This document shows, piece after piece, positions 8,929 to 17,119 of a stretch of 53,010 nt of DNA (within the stretch, counting starts at the first letter, position 1; the number at the start of each line of letters is the position of its first letter). The notes beneath the pieces were generated by a model, which was given only the letters and a program-made list of their open reading frames with translations, did no database searches and was not told the DNA's origin. The stretch spans positions 1 to 53,010 of the forward strand of contig CANGWK010000024.1 of the NCBI GenBank assembly GCA_947457615.1, given 5' to 3'. The position numbers and the translations under genes are program-made. This DNA is from Flavobacteriaceae bacterium. Its GTDB lineage: Bacteria > Bacteroidota > Bacteroidia > Flavobacteriales > Flavobacteriaceae.

Positions 8929-10905
8929 TTGATTACCAAAGAAACCATAGATAAAGTTTACGAAGCTGCTCGAGTAGAGGAAGTTATTGGCGATTTTGTG
9001 TTGTTAAAGCGCGCCGGTAGTAACTACAAAGGGTTAAGTCCGTTTTCAGATGAGCGATCTCCTTCGTTCATGGTTTCTCCTGTGAAACAAATTTGGAAAG
9101 ATTTCAGTTCCGGAAAAGGAGGAAATTCTGTAGCTTTCATCATGGAGCACGAACACTTTACTTACCCAGAAGCCATTCGTTATTTGGCAAGAAAATACAA
9201 CATCGAAATTGAAGAAACCGAACTTTCGAACGAAGAAAAAGAAGTTGCCAACGAGAAAGAAAGTTTGTATTTGGTTTCGGAATTTGCAAGCAATTATTTT
9301 CAAGACGTTTTGCTCAACACCGAAGAAGGAAAAGCAATTGCCTATACTTATTTCAAGGAAAGGGGTTTTACTAACGATACCATCAAAAAATTTAATTTAG
9401 GATATTCTCCCAACACTTGGGATGCTTTAACTAAAGAAGCTCTAGGAAAAGGATATAAATTAGAATTTCTAGAAAAAACAGGCCTTACCATTGTTGGCGA
9501 AGACAAACAGTTTGACCGATTTAAAGGTCGTGTGATGTTTCCAATTCAATCTATGTCGGGACGGGTTTTAGGTTTTGGAGGAAGAATTTTAACCAACGAT
9601 AAGAAAGCGGCCAAATATTTAAACTCCCCCGAAAGTGATTTGTACCACAAGAGCAAAGTCTTGTATGGAATTTTTCATGCCAAACAAGCCATTGCAAAAT
9701 TAGATAATTGCTTTTTGGTTGAAGGGTACACGGATGTTATTCAGATGCACCAAGCCGGAATTGAGAATGTAGTTTCCTCTTCGGGAACTGCTTTAACTCC
9801 CGATCAAATTCGTTTAATTAACAGACTTACTAAAAATATTACCGTTCTTTTTGATGGTGATGCTGCCGGATTAAGAGCTTCTATCAGAGGAATTGATTTG
9901 ATTCTAGAAGAGGGAATGAATGTTAAAGTATGTACTTTTCCTGATGGAGAGGATCCCGATAGTTTTGCTAAAAAAACACCACTGCAGGACTTAACGAAGT
10001 ATCTTGAAGATAATGCTATGGATTTTATTCAGTTTAAAGCATCGCTATTAATGAAAGATGCCAAGAACGATCCAATTAAAAAAGCCGATTTAATTCGGGA
10101 TATGGTTGCCAGCATTTCTAAAATTCCAGACAGAATAAAACGTGAAGTTTATATTCAAGAAGTATCTCGGATCATGGATATTTCTGAGGAAGTTCTTTTT
10201 AATACTTTGGCGCAACTTGTAAAAAAGGATATAAACGAATTAGGTAAAAAAAACAAAGAGGAACAAAAAGCATTTGAAGTTGTAAAAAACGAGAATGTTG
10301 TTGCTGCCGCTAATGTGGATATCCAATTTGAGTTGGAACATAAAATCATCGAAATTCTATTAATTTATGGCAATGTAGAAGATGACTTTGAGGAAGTGTT
10401 GCTAAAAACTAATGAAAATGGAGAATTAGTAGAAGTCAAAGAAGTAAATCGGTACAAAGTGCACCAACGCATTTTCTTAAGTCTTCAGGAAGATGAAATA
10501 GAACTCGCAAATCCTTTATTTAAAAACATCTATAACGATTTGATTCATTATTTTAATCAAAATGAATCGTTTGTTTTAGACCAATATTTATCCCAACTAC
10601 CAAGTGAATTTTCGCAGGAAGTTACCAGCATCTTGATGAACGATGAACGCGAAACTTTGCATAATTGGGAGACAAAAAATATTTTCGTTAAAGGCAAAGA
10701 CAAAACTATTAGCCAATACGTATCTGAAACGATAGTGACTCTTCGTTGGTATTTGGTAAATAAAATAATAGATGAATTAAAATCCTCTATCACTAAAGAT
10801 TCAGAAACAGATAATACCGAAACACTTTCCATGGTGATGGATTATTTGGGCTTGACCAATATATTTTCTAAAAAACTAGGGAGAGTAATCTCAAGGCACA
10901 ATTAA
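8929..10905 (+). CDS. dnaG: DNA primase DnaG, zinc ligands lost
   Basis: DnaG makes the RNA primers for DNA replication. The 658-residue protein has the usual plan: N-terminal CHC2-type domain (about 1-95), catalytic core with Toprim (E265-GYTD, D309-GD311) and a C-terminal helicase-binding region (from about 460). The start is TTG; ITKETIDKVYEAARVEEVIGD lines up with the family start and no ATG is nearby. Oddity: the four zinc ligands of the CHC2 domain are all replaced. By alignment with the family pattern CPFH...CFGC the sites hold Ser37, Ser40, Asp58 and Ser61, while the surrounding fold residues (PF, SPSF, GKGGN) are kept. I recall the same change in other Flavobacterium primases, so it is probably a lineage trait and not a defect. 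Confidence 0.95.
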   Translation: MITKETIDKVYEAARVEEVIGDFVLLKRAGSNYKGLSPFSDERSPSFMVSPVKQIWKDFSSGKGGNSVAFIMEHEHFTYPEAIRYLARKYNIEIEETELSNEEKEVANEKESLYLVSEFASNYFQDVLLNTEEGKAIAYTYFKERGFTNDTIKKFNLGYSPNTWDALTKEALGKGYKLEFLEKTGLTIVGEDKQFDRFKGRVMFPIQSMSGRVLGFGGRILTNDKKAAKYLNSPESDLYHKSKVLYGIFHAKQAIAKLDNCFLVEGYTDVIQMHQAGIENVVSSSGTALTPDQIRLINRLTKNITVLFDGDAAGLRASIRGIDLILEEGMNVKVCTFPDGEDPDSFAKKTPLQDLTKYLEDNAMDFIQFKASLLMKDAKNDPIKKADLIRDMVASISKIPDRIKREVYIQEVSRIMDISEEVLFNTLAQLVKKDINELGKKNKEEQKAFEVVKNENVVAAANVDIQFELEHKIIEILLIYGNVEDDFEEVLLKTNENGELVEVKEVNRYKVHQRIFLSLQEDEIELANPLFKNIYNDLIHYFNQNESFVLDQYLSQLPSEFSQEVTSILMNDERETLHNWETKNIFVKGKDKTISQYVSETIVTLRWYLVNKIIDELKSSITKDSETDNTETLSMVMDYLGLTNIFSKKLGRVISRHN

Positions 10906-10919
10906 AAAAAATCTTGAAA

Positions 10920-10947
10920 TCAATTGGTTTTGGGGCTTCCCAATTGA
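10920..10947. terminator. Possible bidirectional terminator between dnaG and the response regulator
   Basis: TCAATTGG and CCAATTGA form a perfect 8-bp stem around a 12-base loop, between two convergent genes. An A run lies on the left side and a short T-rich stretch on the right. The loop is large and the T run weak. Confidence 0.45.
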
Positions 10948-10953
10948 AATTCT

Positions 10954-11583
10954 TTAAACTATCGCTAAATTTTTGGCTTTATTAACCAAATCAACTAGGT
11001 TGGATACGTTTAATTTTTGCAACAGACGAAGTTTGTAGGTACTTATCGTCTTTTCGTTTAATCCTAAAATCTTAGATATTTCATTATTCTTCTTGCCGTC
11101 ACTAAGAAAACGCAACACTTCAACTTCTCTGTTGGATAACTTCCTGTGGAGTTGGCCGGTTTTATTTTGCTTAGCAATAAGTGCTAAATTTCTTAAAACC
11201 GTTTCACTCATTGTTACTATTCCTTGGGATACTTTAAGTATCATTAATTCTAAAGCTTCTAGTTTTGATGATTTGTGAATGTAGCCACATGCACCAGCTT
11301 TTATTGCATTAGAAGAATATATTTGTTCGTTTAAGTTGGTAAAAACTAAAACCTTTGTATTTGGAAAGCTCTTAATTATCGCTTTCAATTCATAAATGCT
11401 GTTCAATCCATATAATTCGAGATCGATTATCAAAACATCTACTATTTTGTTTTTTAAAGCATCCTGAACCATTAAAAAACTTCCAATTTGAGAAGTTATA
11501 TTAATTCCGGGATGGTCTTTAAAATAAGATTTAACGCCATAATGTACCACGGGTAGACTATCAGCTAGACAAACACTTATCAT
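10954..11583 (-). CDS. LuxR/NarL-family response regulator, orphan
   Basis: A 209-residue two-domain regulator. The receiver domain (1-120) keeps the phosphorylation set: acidic D8, phospho-acceptor D54, T82 and K104. The C-terminal domain (about 142-205) is a LuxR/FixJ-type helix-turn-helix beginning LSNREVEVLRFLSDGKKNNE, with the recognition helix NEKTISTYKLRLLQKL. Such proteins bind DNA when phosphorylated. No histidine kinase gene is next to it in the window, so its kinase lies elsewhere. It is convergent with dnaG and has the same direction as nadE, 87 bases downstream of it. What it controls cannot be told from sequence. Confidence 0.92.
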   Translation of the reverse strand: MISVCLADSLPVVHYGVKSYFKDHPGINITSQIGSFLMVQDALKNKIVDVLIIDLELYGLNSIYELKAIIKSFPNTKVLVFTNLNEQIYSSNAIKAGACGYIHKSSKLEALELMILKVSQGIVTMSETVLRNLALIAKQNKTGQLHRKLSNREVEVLRFLSDGKKNNEISKILGLNEKTISTYKLRLLQKLNVSNLVDLVNKAKNLAIV

Positions 11584-11670
11584 AACTTTACTTTTATTTC
11601 TTAATAATTAAAAACTCCTAATCATACTAAAGTTACGAAAAGAATTCTACAAGACCTAAGGTTTTTTTAA

Positions 11671-12480
11671 TTATTCTTTGAATTCCTTTGGTATTATACA
11701 AACCGGAATGGGTTCCATCTTATGTTTGTTAACCGAATTAAGTTTTTTATATATTTTAAGAACCTCTATTTCTCTTTCAGAATGACTAGGTTGATTAATT
11801 TCAGACTCCTTTTCCAACATCGCCCATTCTAACTCTTCGTAGCTTGCACCCAATTGATCTTCATCGGTTCGGTTGTCACCAAATAGTCCGTCGGTAGGCT
11901 GTGCTTCTTGAATTGAATTTGGAATTTGTAAATATTCGCCAAGTGCAAAAACATCACTTTTCATCAAATCGGCAATCGGACTTAAATCTACTCCACCATC
12001 CCCATATTTAGTATAAAATCCAACTCCAAAATCTTCAACTTTGTTTCCGGTACCAGCAACTAAGTAGCTATGAATTCCAGCAAAATAATACAAAGTGGTC
12101 ATTCGTAATCTTGCACGGGTATTTGCTAAAGCCAAATAGTATTTAGTTTCGTCGTTATTAGAGGGCATTTCTGCTTTAAATGTATCGTAGATAGAAGTCA
12201 AATTAGCCTCTGCGTTTCTAACATTTGAAAATCTTTTTTGCAATTGGCCAATGTGTTCTTTTCCCCGGCTTACCTGATTTTCGGCTTGGTGAATAGGCAT
12301 TTCTACACACAAAGTTGGCAAGCCAGTTTGGGCGCATAAGGTGGAGGTAACTGCAGAATCAATTCCGCCTGAAATTCCAACTACAAACCCACTAACTTTT
12401 GCAGTTGTAGCATAGTTTTTTAACCAGTCAACAATATGTTCATTAACTTTTTCTACTGCAATTGTGCTTTTTTCCCCCAT
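11671..12480 (-). CDS. nadE: NH3-dependent NAD+ synthetase
   Basis: NadE amidates deamido-NAD with ammonia and ATP in the last step of NAD biosynthesis. The 269-residue protein carries the N-type ATP pyrophosphatase loop S37-GGIDS42 and later segments typical of the family: an adenylation/NAD site region around ANTRARLRMTTLYY, GTGNKVEDFGVGFYTKYGDG, and LSPIADLMKS. There is no N-terminal nitrilase-like glutaminase domain, so it uses free ammonia or a separate partner. It is divergent from gldB, with 58 bases between the two start codons. Confidence 0.95.
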   Translation of the reverse strand: MGEKSTIAVEKVNEHIVDWLKNYATTAKVSGFVVGISGGIDSAVTSTLCAQTGLPTLCVEMPIHQAENQVSRGKEHIGQLQKRFSNVRNAEANLTSIYDTFKAEMPSNNDETKYYLALANTRARLRMTTLYYFAGIHSYLVAGTGNKVEDFGVGFYTKYGDGGVDLSPIADLMKSDVFALGEYLQIPNSIQEAQPTDGLFGDNRTDEDQLGASYEELEWAMLEKESEINQPSHSEREIEVLKIYKKLNSVNKHKMEPIPVCIIPKEFKE

Positions 12481-12510
12481 TGTTTAAGAATTAATTTAGA
12501 TTTGGTAATG

Positions 12511-12518
12511 TATATTTG
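12511..12518 (+). promoter_or_regulatory. -7 promoter element (TATATTTG) for gldBC
   Basis: TATATTTG is a perfect TAnnTTTG site, 20 bases before the gldB ATG in the divergent nadE-gldB spacer. No clear -33 element is seen. Confidence 0.55.
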
Positions 12519-12538
12519 CAAAAATATTAAATTTAAGT

Positions 12539-13498
12539 ATGCAAAAATATATTTATCTCTTCGCATTTGCACTATTATTTTTTTCTTGTAATAAACAAAG
12601 TAAAATTGAAAGTGCCGTTGAAAAAATCCCTATTAAAATGAAGGTGCATCGTTTTGAACAGGCATTTTTTGACGCCAAAGCGGAAGACTTGGCCAAAGTA
12701 AAAATGGCTTATCCTGATTTTTTTCCGAAAGAAACACCAGACAACCTTTGGATTTCCAAACTGCAAAATCCCCTTTGGAGAGAGTTGTATGCTGAAGTGG
12801 AGAAAAAGTATAAAAATTTTGATAGCGAACAAGCCGATATTGAAGATTTATTTAAACACATTAAATACTATTTTCCAACCGTTATTACTCCACAAATTTA
12901 TACTGCAATTGGAGAAATGGATTATCTTAACAAAGCTATTTATGCTAACGATAAATTAGTTATTGCTTTGGAATTATATTTAGGTAAAGAGCATAAATTT
13001 TATTCGGAATTTCCGGCTTATTTAAGACAGAATTTTGAACAAAGACAAATGCTTCCGGATGTTGTTTCTAGTTTTTCCTATGGAATTTTACCTCCTTTAA
13101 AAGATAAAGAATTACTTTCTTTAATGATTGATTCAGGTAAAGAGTTGTATTTGAAAGATATTTTATTGCCCAAATATACCGATGCCGAGCGTATAGGTTA
13201 TTCTGAAGAACAAATTAAATGGTGTGCTGAAAATGAAGATTATATGTGGCAGTTTTTTGTGAGTAACAAATTACTTTACAACACCGATTCTAAATTGCCT
13301 AATCGGTTTATAAATTTGGCGCCATTTTCTAAATTTTATTTAGAAATAGATAACGATACTCCGGGTAGAGTAGGGCAATGGTTGGGTTGGCAAATAGTTC
13401 GATCTTACATGCAAAATAATGAAGTTCCAGTTACTCAATTGCTTAAGATGGATGCCAAAGAAATATTCGAACAATCTAAATACAAACCAAAGAAATAA
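12539..13498 (+). CDS. gldB: Gliding motility lipoprotein GldB
   Basis: GldB is a lipoprotein required for gliding motility in Flavobacterium. The 319-residue product starts with a lipoprotein signal (FAFALLFFS, Cys17), and the body shows the family features: MKVHRFEQAFFD after the linker, then YPDFFP, a long helical stretch, and the C-terminal part with TPGRVGQWLGWQIVRSYM. The fold recalls DUF2268/peptidase-like domains but I see no complete HExxH. gldC follows with a one-base stop/start overlap (TAATG), as in the known gldBC pair. The nearby giant surface protein is a plausible type of cargo for the gliding/T9SS machinery, but that link is inference. Confidence 0.95.
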   Translation: MQKYIYLFAFALLFFSCNKQSKIESAVEKIPIKMKVHRFEQAFFDAKAEDLAKVKMAYPDFFPKETPDNLWISKLQNPLWRELYAEVEKKYKNFDSEQADIEDLFKHIKYYFPTVITPQIYTAIGEMDYLNKAIYANDKLVIALELYLGKEHKFYSEFPAYLRQNFEQRQMLPDVVSSFSYGILPPLKDKELLSLMIDSGKELYLKDILLPKYTDAERIGYSEEQIKWCAENEDYMWQFFVSNKLLYNTDSKLPNRFINLAPFSKFYLEIDNDTPGRVGQWLGWQIVRSYMQNNEVPVTQLLKMDAKEIFEQSKYKPKK

Positions 13499-13830
13499 TG
13501 GGTAAAAGTGAAACTTCCGAAATAAAATTTACAATTGAATTAGACGAAAATAAAGTTCCAGAAAAACTATCTTGGACTGCTCAAGATGGCGGAATTCAAG
13601 ATGAAGCAGCCAAAGCCATTATGCTTTCTATTTGGAACAGCGAAAAGAAAGAATCATTGCGAATAGATTTATGGACGAAAGACATGCCTGTGGATGAGAT
13701 GAAAATCTTTATACACCAATCGCTTGTTGCTATGGCAGAAACGTATGAGCGTGCTACCAATGACGAAAAAATGACCGCCACTATGCGAGATTTCAGCGAT
13801 TATTTTGCAGAGAAATTAGAGTTAAAATAG
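13498..13830 (+). CDS. gldC: Gliding motility protein GldC
   Basis: A small 110-residue protein without signal peptide, translated with a one-base overlap after gldB. It contains the family phrases FTIELDENKVPEKLSWTA and DLWTKDMPVDEMKIF. In Flavobacterium, gldC accompanies gldB and improves gliding without being strictly needed. It has no recognised enzymatic motif and is likely cytoplasmic. It converges on engB, leaving only 15 bases between the stops. Confidence 0.95.
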   Translation: MGKSETSEIKFTIELDENKVPEKLSWTAQDGGIQDEAAKAIMLSIWNSEKKESLRIDLWTKDMPVDEMKIFIHQSLVAMAETYERATNDEKMTATMRDFSDYFAEKLELK

Positions 13831-13845
13831 TTCAATTTTCTTCTA

Positions 13846-14466
13846 TTAAAACGAATTCAAATCTTTAAAGACGTCTTCATTAATACCGTCAATATAATTC
13901 AAAAGAGCCTCTTTGCCAGTTCCTTCTGTTGCTGAGGTTACAAAATAAGGAGGAATTTCTTCCCAATTGTTTGCGTGAAGTTGTTTTTTGTAAGCCGCAA
14001 TATGGGAGTCGATTTTGGTTTTACTAATTTTATCTGCTTTGGTAAAAATAATACTAAACGGAATTTCAGTTTCGCCAAGGTATTCAATAAATTCTAAATC
14101 TATTTTTTGGGCTTCCAATCGAATGTCAATTAATACAAAAGCGCATACTAGTTGTTCTCGACTTTCAAAATAATCGGTAATAAATTCCTGAAAAACTTGT
14201 TTTGTCTTTTTAGATACACGAGCATAACCATATCCTGGTAAATCGACCAAAAACCAATTAGCATTAATTTTGAAGTGATTAATCAATTGCGTTTTCCCTG
14301 GTTTTCCCGAAGTTTTCGCCAAGTTTTTATGATTGGTAATCATGTTTATTAGTGATGATTTACCAACATTAGATCGTCCAATAAAAGCATATTCAGGCAA
14401 ACGTTCTAAAGGACATTTGGAAACGTCAGAGTTGCTAATAATAAATTCGGCGGTGTTAATTTTCAT
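13846..14466 (-). CDS. engB: Ribosome biogenesis GTPase EngB (YsxC/YihA)
   Basis: EngB is a small Ras-like GTPase needed for assembly of the large ribosomal subunit. The 206-residue protein has P-loop G30-RSNVGK-S37, a switch region GKTQLINHF, G3 DLPGYGYA, and G4 TKAD. The length and motifs are those of the TrmE-Era-EngA-YihA-Septin superfamily member EngB. It lies six bases after the alpha/beta hydrolase gene and is probably co-transcribed with it; the pair is divergent from the dcw cluster. Confidence 0.95.
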   Translation of the reverse strand: MKINTAEFIISNSDVSKCPLERLPEYAFIGRSNVGKSSLINMITNHKNLAKTSGKPGKTQLINHFKINANWFLVDLPGYGYARVSKKTKQVFQEFITDYFESREQLVCAFVLIDIRLEAQKIDLEFIEYLGETEIPFSIIFTKADKISKTKIDSHIAAYKKQLHANNWEEIPPYFVTSATEGTGKEALLNYIDGINEDVFKDLNSF

Positions 14467-14472
14467 ATATTT

Positions 14473-15264
14473 TTACTTCACTGAAGTAGTGTTTTTTAAA
14501 GTTTCACTTTTTTCGTGCAACCATACTTCTAGTAATCTGTTAAATTCTTCAGGTTGCTCCATCATTGCAGCATGTCCACATTTATCTATCCAATAAAGAG
14601 TAGAATTAGGTAATAATTTATCAAATTCTATTGCAACTTCTGGAGGTGTAACGGTATCGTTTTCACCCCAAATAATGCAGGTAGGAACGTGCATTTTTGG
14701 TAAATCTTTAGCCATATTATGACGAATAGCACTCTTAGCAATTGTAAGAGTTTTTATTAGTTTTATTCGGTCGTTTGCCATAGCATAAACTTCATCGACT
14801 ATTTCTTTTGTGGCAATTTTTGGATCATAAAAAACCGCTTCTGCCTTTTTCTGAATATATTCATAATCACCTCTTCTAGGATAACTATCTCCCATGGCGC
14901 TTTCATAAAGCCCTGAACTTCCGGTAATTACTAGTCCAAGCATTTTCTCTGGATACATCTTTGTGTGGTACAATGCAATGTGGCCACCGAGAGAATTACC
15001 TAATAATATTACTCTTTCAAATCCTTTAAAAGTGATAAAGTCTTTTACGTATTTTGCAAATGCTTTTACATTAGTTTTTAAAATGTTTTGGGTATAAATA
15101 GGTAGTTCTGGAATAACAATTTTATAGCCTCGTTGCGAAAAATAATTAGTTACACCATCAAAATTACTAAGCCCTCCCATTAAGCCATGTAAAATTACAA
15201 TTGGAGTTCCTTCTCCAATTTCTAAATATTTATAGCGACCCTCTTTTTTAATGATTTTATCCAT
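14473..15264 (-). CDS. Alpha/beta hydrolase
   Basis: A 263-residue alpha/beta-fold hydrolase. The oxyanion segment HGLMGG, nucleophile elbow GNSLGG (Ser91), acid Asp203 in GENDTVTPP and His231 in KCGHAAMMEQP make a complete catalytic triad. The lid region (about 120-170) holds SGLYESAMGDSYPRRGD. The substrate cannot be read from sequence; lipid-ester or aromatic-degradation hydrolases look alike. I chose ATG 15264 (MDKIIKKEGR); an ATG at 15285 would begin only seven bases after the -7 element at 15292-15299 and would add MKKGVLK. It runs into engB with a six-base gap. Confidence 0.9.
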   Translation of the reverse strand: MDKIIKKEGRYKYLEIGEGTPIVILHGLMGGLSNFDGVTNYFSQRGYKIVIPELPIYTQNILKTNVKAFAKYVKDFITFKGFERVILLGNSLGGHIALYHTKMYPEKMLGLVITGSSGLYESAMGDSYPRRGDYEYIQKKAEAVFYDPKIATKEIVDEVYAMANDRIKLIKTLTIAKSAIRHNMAKDLPKMHVPTCIIWGENDTVTPPEVAIEFDKLLPNSTLYWIDKCGHAAMMEQPEEFNRLLEVWLHEKSETLKNTTSVK

Positions 15265-15291
15265 TTTTAAAACCCCTTTTTTCAATTGTTA

Positions 15292-15299
15292 CAAAGATA
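15292..15299 (-). promoter_or_regulatory. -7 promoter element (TATCTTTG) for the hydrolase-engB pair
   Basis: On the minus strand this reads TATCTTTG, a perfect TAnnTTTG, 27 bases before the preferred ATG at 15264. It is the left half of the divergent promoter region in front of mraZ. Confidence 0.5.
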
Positions 15300-15593
15300 G
15301 ACTTTTATCTTAATAATAATATGTTGGAATAATTATTTACTTGTAAACATTAGCAAATGCAGATAGTTTAATGTTTTATTTACTTTTTCTTAATAATCGT
15401 ATTTCCACTCTTTTGTTAAATGTTTTTAAAAACTCCCACTTTATTTTTATTAAATAATTAGCAATAAAATATTTATTTAAGGTAATTTTTTTTAGAATAG
15501 TTTATCATTTTAAGGTTTTATCTAATTATTTTCATGATTATTAGGAATACTAAAACTTTAAAAACTATTAAGATTACAAAACTTATTAACAAT
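15300..15593. other. AT-rich divergent spacer, no gene
   Basis: About 300 bases of very AT-rich sequence between the hydrolase gene and mraZ. I see no ORF, RNA gene or strong hairpin here. It probably holds upstream promoter sequence for both directions. Confidence 0.6.
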
Positions 15594-15619
15594 GTGGTAT
15601 AAAGTGGTAAAAGGTGGTA
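15594..15619 (+). promoter_or_regulatory. MraZ box: three GTGGTA repeats at 10-bp period
   Basis: GTGGTA occurs at 15594, 15604 and 15614, each followed by an A-rich four-base spacer. MraZ of other bacteria binds direct repeats of a GTGG or TGGG core with a 10-bp period upstream of its own gene. The site is 10-36 bases upstream of the -7 element and 46 bases before the mraZ start, which fits autorepression of the dcw cluster. Confidence 0.75.
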
Positions 15620-15629
15620 AAATATTTTA

Positions 15630-15637
15630 TATTTTTG
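15630..15637 (+). promoter_or_regulatory. -7 promoter element (TATTTTTG) for mraZ/dcw cluster
   Basis: TATTTTTG matches TAnnTTTG and is placed between the MraZ box and the TTG start of mraZ. The expected -33 position falls inside the MraZ box, so MraZ binding would block polymerase. Confidence 0.5.
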
Positions 15638-15664
15638 CTCAAATCATTTAATAATTACATTTTT

Positions 15665-16138
15665 TTGAATTCAATAATTGGAACATATGAGTGCAAGGTA
15701 GATGCTAAAGGAAGGTTGCTTTTGCCAGCTCCTTTCAAGAAGCAATTAGCTAATTGTCTTCAAGACGGATTTGTCTTGAAGCGTTCCGTTTTTCAACCTT
15801 GTTTGGAGTTGTATCCAATGAAGGAGTGGGAAGTTATGATGCAAAAAATCAATAAGTTAAATCGATTTGTAAAAAAGAATAATGATTTTATTCGACGTTT
15901 TACCGCAGGAGTAAAAGTGGTTGAGATTGATGCTCTAGGCCGCTTACTGGTTCCTAAAGATTTAACCAGTTTTGCTCAAATAAATAAAGATTTGGTATTG
16001 TCATCAGCAGTGAATATAATAGAGATCTGGGATAAGGATTTGTATGAAAAAGCAATCGACGATTCGATAATTGATTTTGCAGACTTAGCAGAGGAAGTAA
16101 TGGGAGATGTAAATGATGCTGACAATGGAATATCATAA
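15665..16138 (+). CDS. mraZ: Division/cell wall cluster transcriptional regulator MraZ
   Basis: MraZ is a DNA-binding regulator of the AbrB-like fold that represses its own cluster. The 157-residue protein holds two swapped-hairpin units, each with the family motif: GTYECKVDAKGRLLLPAPFKK near the start and VEIDALGRLLVPKDL near residue 80. The start is most likely TTG 15665, giving LNSIIGTYECK read as MNSIIGTYECK, which matches how the family begins. A GTG further up at 15614 would put the start inside the MraZ operator and before the -7 element, so I reject it. The 3' end overlaps rsmH. Confidence 0.93.
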   Translation: MNSIIGTYECKVDAKGRLLLPAPFKKQLANCLQDGFVLKRSVFQPCLELYPMKEWEVMMQKINKLNRFVKKNNDFIRRFTAGVKVVEIDALGRLLVPKDLTSFAQINKDLVLSSAVNIIEIWDKDLYEKAIDDSIIDFADLAEEVMGDVNDADNGIS

Positions 16139-17024
16139 TCCTGTTTTATTAAAAGAAACCGTTGATGGGTTAAATATAAATCCTAATGGAATTTATGTTG
16201 ATGTCACTTTTGGAGGTGGAGGACATTCGAAAGAAATCTTGAGTCGACTTGGACCTAATGGAAAATTGTTTGGTTTTGATCAAGATGAAGATGCTTGGGA
16301 AAACACTTTGGCAGATGATCGATTTACTTTAATTCAGGAGAATTTTAGATACATAAAACGTTTTTTGAGATTTCATGGAATAAAACAAGTAGATGGTATT
16401 CTTGCCGATTTGGGAGTTTCTTCACATCAATTTGACGTTCCTGAAAGAGGTTTTTCTACTCGTTTTGATGCCGATCTTGATATGCGAATGAGCAAGAGAA
16501 ACCAACTGGATGCTAGCAAAGTTATCAATGAATACGATGAAGCTAGTTTGAAAAGGGTGTTTTTAGATTATGGCGAATTAAAAATTGCGCCTGCATTGGC
16601 AAGAACAATTATAGAAGCAAGAGAAATTAAAGCAATTGCAACTACCGACGAATTAAAAATTGTTTTGAATAGGTACTTGCCAGAGCAATTTAAAAATAAA
16701 GTTTTAGCTCAGATTTACCAGGCAGTTCGAATTGAAGTGAACCAAGAAATGGAAGTACTGAAAGAGTTTTTAGAACAATCGCTAGAGATTCTGAAGCCTG
16801 AAGGAAGATTAAGTGTGATTTCCTATCATTCACTCGAAGACCGGTTGGTAAAACGTTTTATGAAAAATGGCTTATTTGAAGGAGAGCCAGAGCGCGATTT
16901 CTTCGGAAATTTTTCCGTTCCGTTTAAAAGCATTGGAAAACTAATTGTTCCAAACGAATCAGAAATAAAAAGTAACAACCGAGCACGAAGTGCTAAATTA
17001 AGGATAGCAGAAAAGAAAGGGTAA
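16125..17024 (+). CDS. rsmH: 16S rRNA (cytosine-1402 N4) methyltransferase RsmH
   Basis: RsmH (MraW) methylates N4 of C1402 in 16S rRNA using S-adenosylmethionine. The 299-residue protein has the SAM motif VDVTFGGGGHSKEIL, FGFDQDEDA, the inserted helical domain (about 100-210), and the C-terminal SYHSLEDRLVKRF and NNRARSAKLRIAEK motifs. I chose ATG 16125 (MEYHNPVLLKETV), with in-frame ATGs at 16113 and 16116 as alternatives; all overlap the end of mraZ. Second gene of the dcw cluster, followed by a repeat-bearing spacer before the ftsL-like gene. Confidence 0.96.
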   Translation: MEYHNPVLLKETVDGLNINPNGIYVDVTFGGGGHSKEILSRLGPNGKLFGFDQDEDAWENTLADDRFTLIQENFRYIKRFLRFHGIKQVDGILADLGVSSHQFDVPERGFSTRFDADLDMRMSKRNQLDASKVINEYDEASLKRVFLDYGELKIAPALARTIIEAREIKAIATTDELKIVLNRYLPEQFKNKVLAQIYQAVRIEVNQEMEVLKEFLEQSLEILKPEGRLSVISYHSLEDRLVKRFMKNGLFEGEPERDFFGNFSVPFKSIGKLIVPNESEIKSNNRARSAKLRIAEKKG

Positions 17025-17027
17025 AAA

Positions 17028-17110
17028 GTGTTCAATGTTCGGCATTCACTTTTTTTCTTAAAGAACAATGATCACCGAATACTGATCACCGAATACGGAT
17101 CACTGAACAC
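17028..17110 (+). repeat. 14-bp tandem repeats with inverted arms before the ftsL-like gene
   Basis: Three 14-bp units follow one another: TGATCACCGAATAC (17069-17082 and 17083-17096) and the changed GGATCACTGAACAC (17097-17110). The last ten bases, CACTGAACAC, pair with GTGTTCAATG at 17028-17037 at nine of ten positions, forming an imperfect hairpin. The element ends nine bases before the next ATG. Confidence 0.7.
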
Positions 17111-17119
17111 TTATAAAAA

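Noticed and set aside
12575..12832. Minus-strand ORF inside gldB and other ORFs antisense to infB, ftsI, murG and ftsZ
   Set aside because: They overlap strongly supported genes completely and show no family-like sequence.
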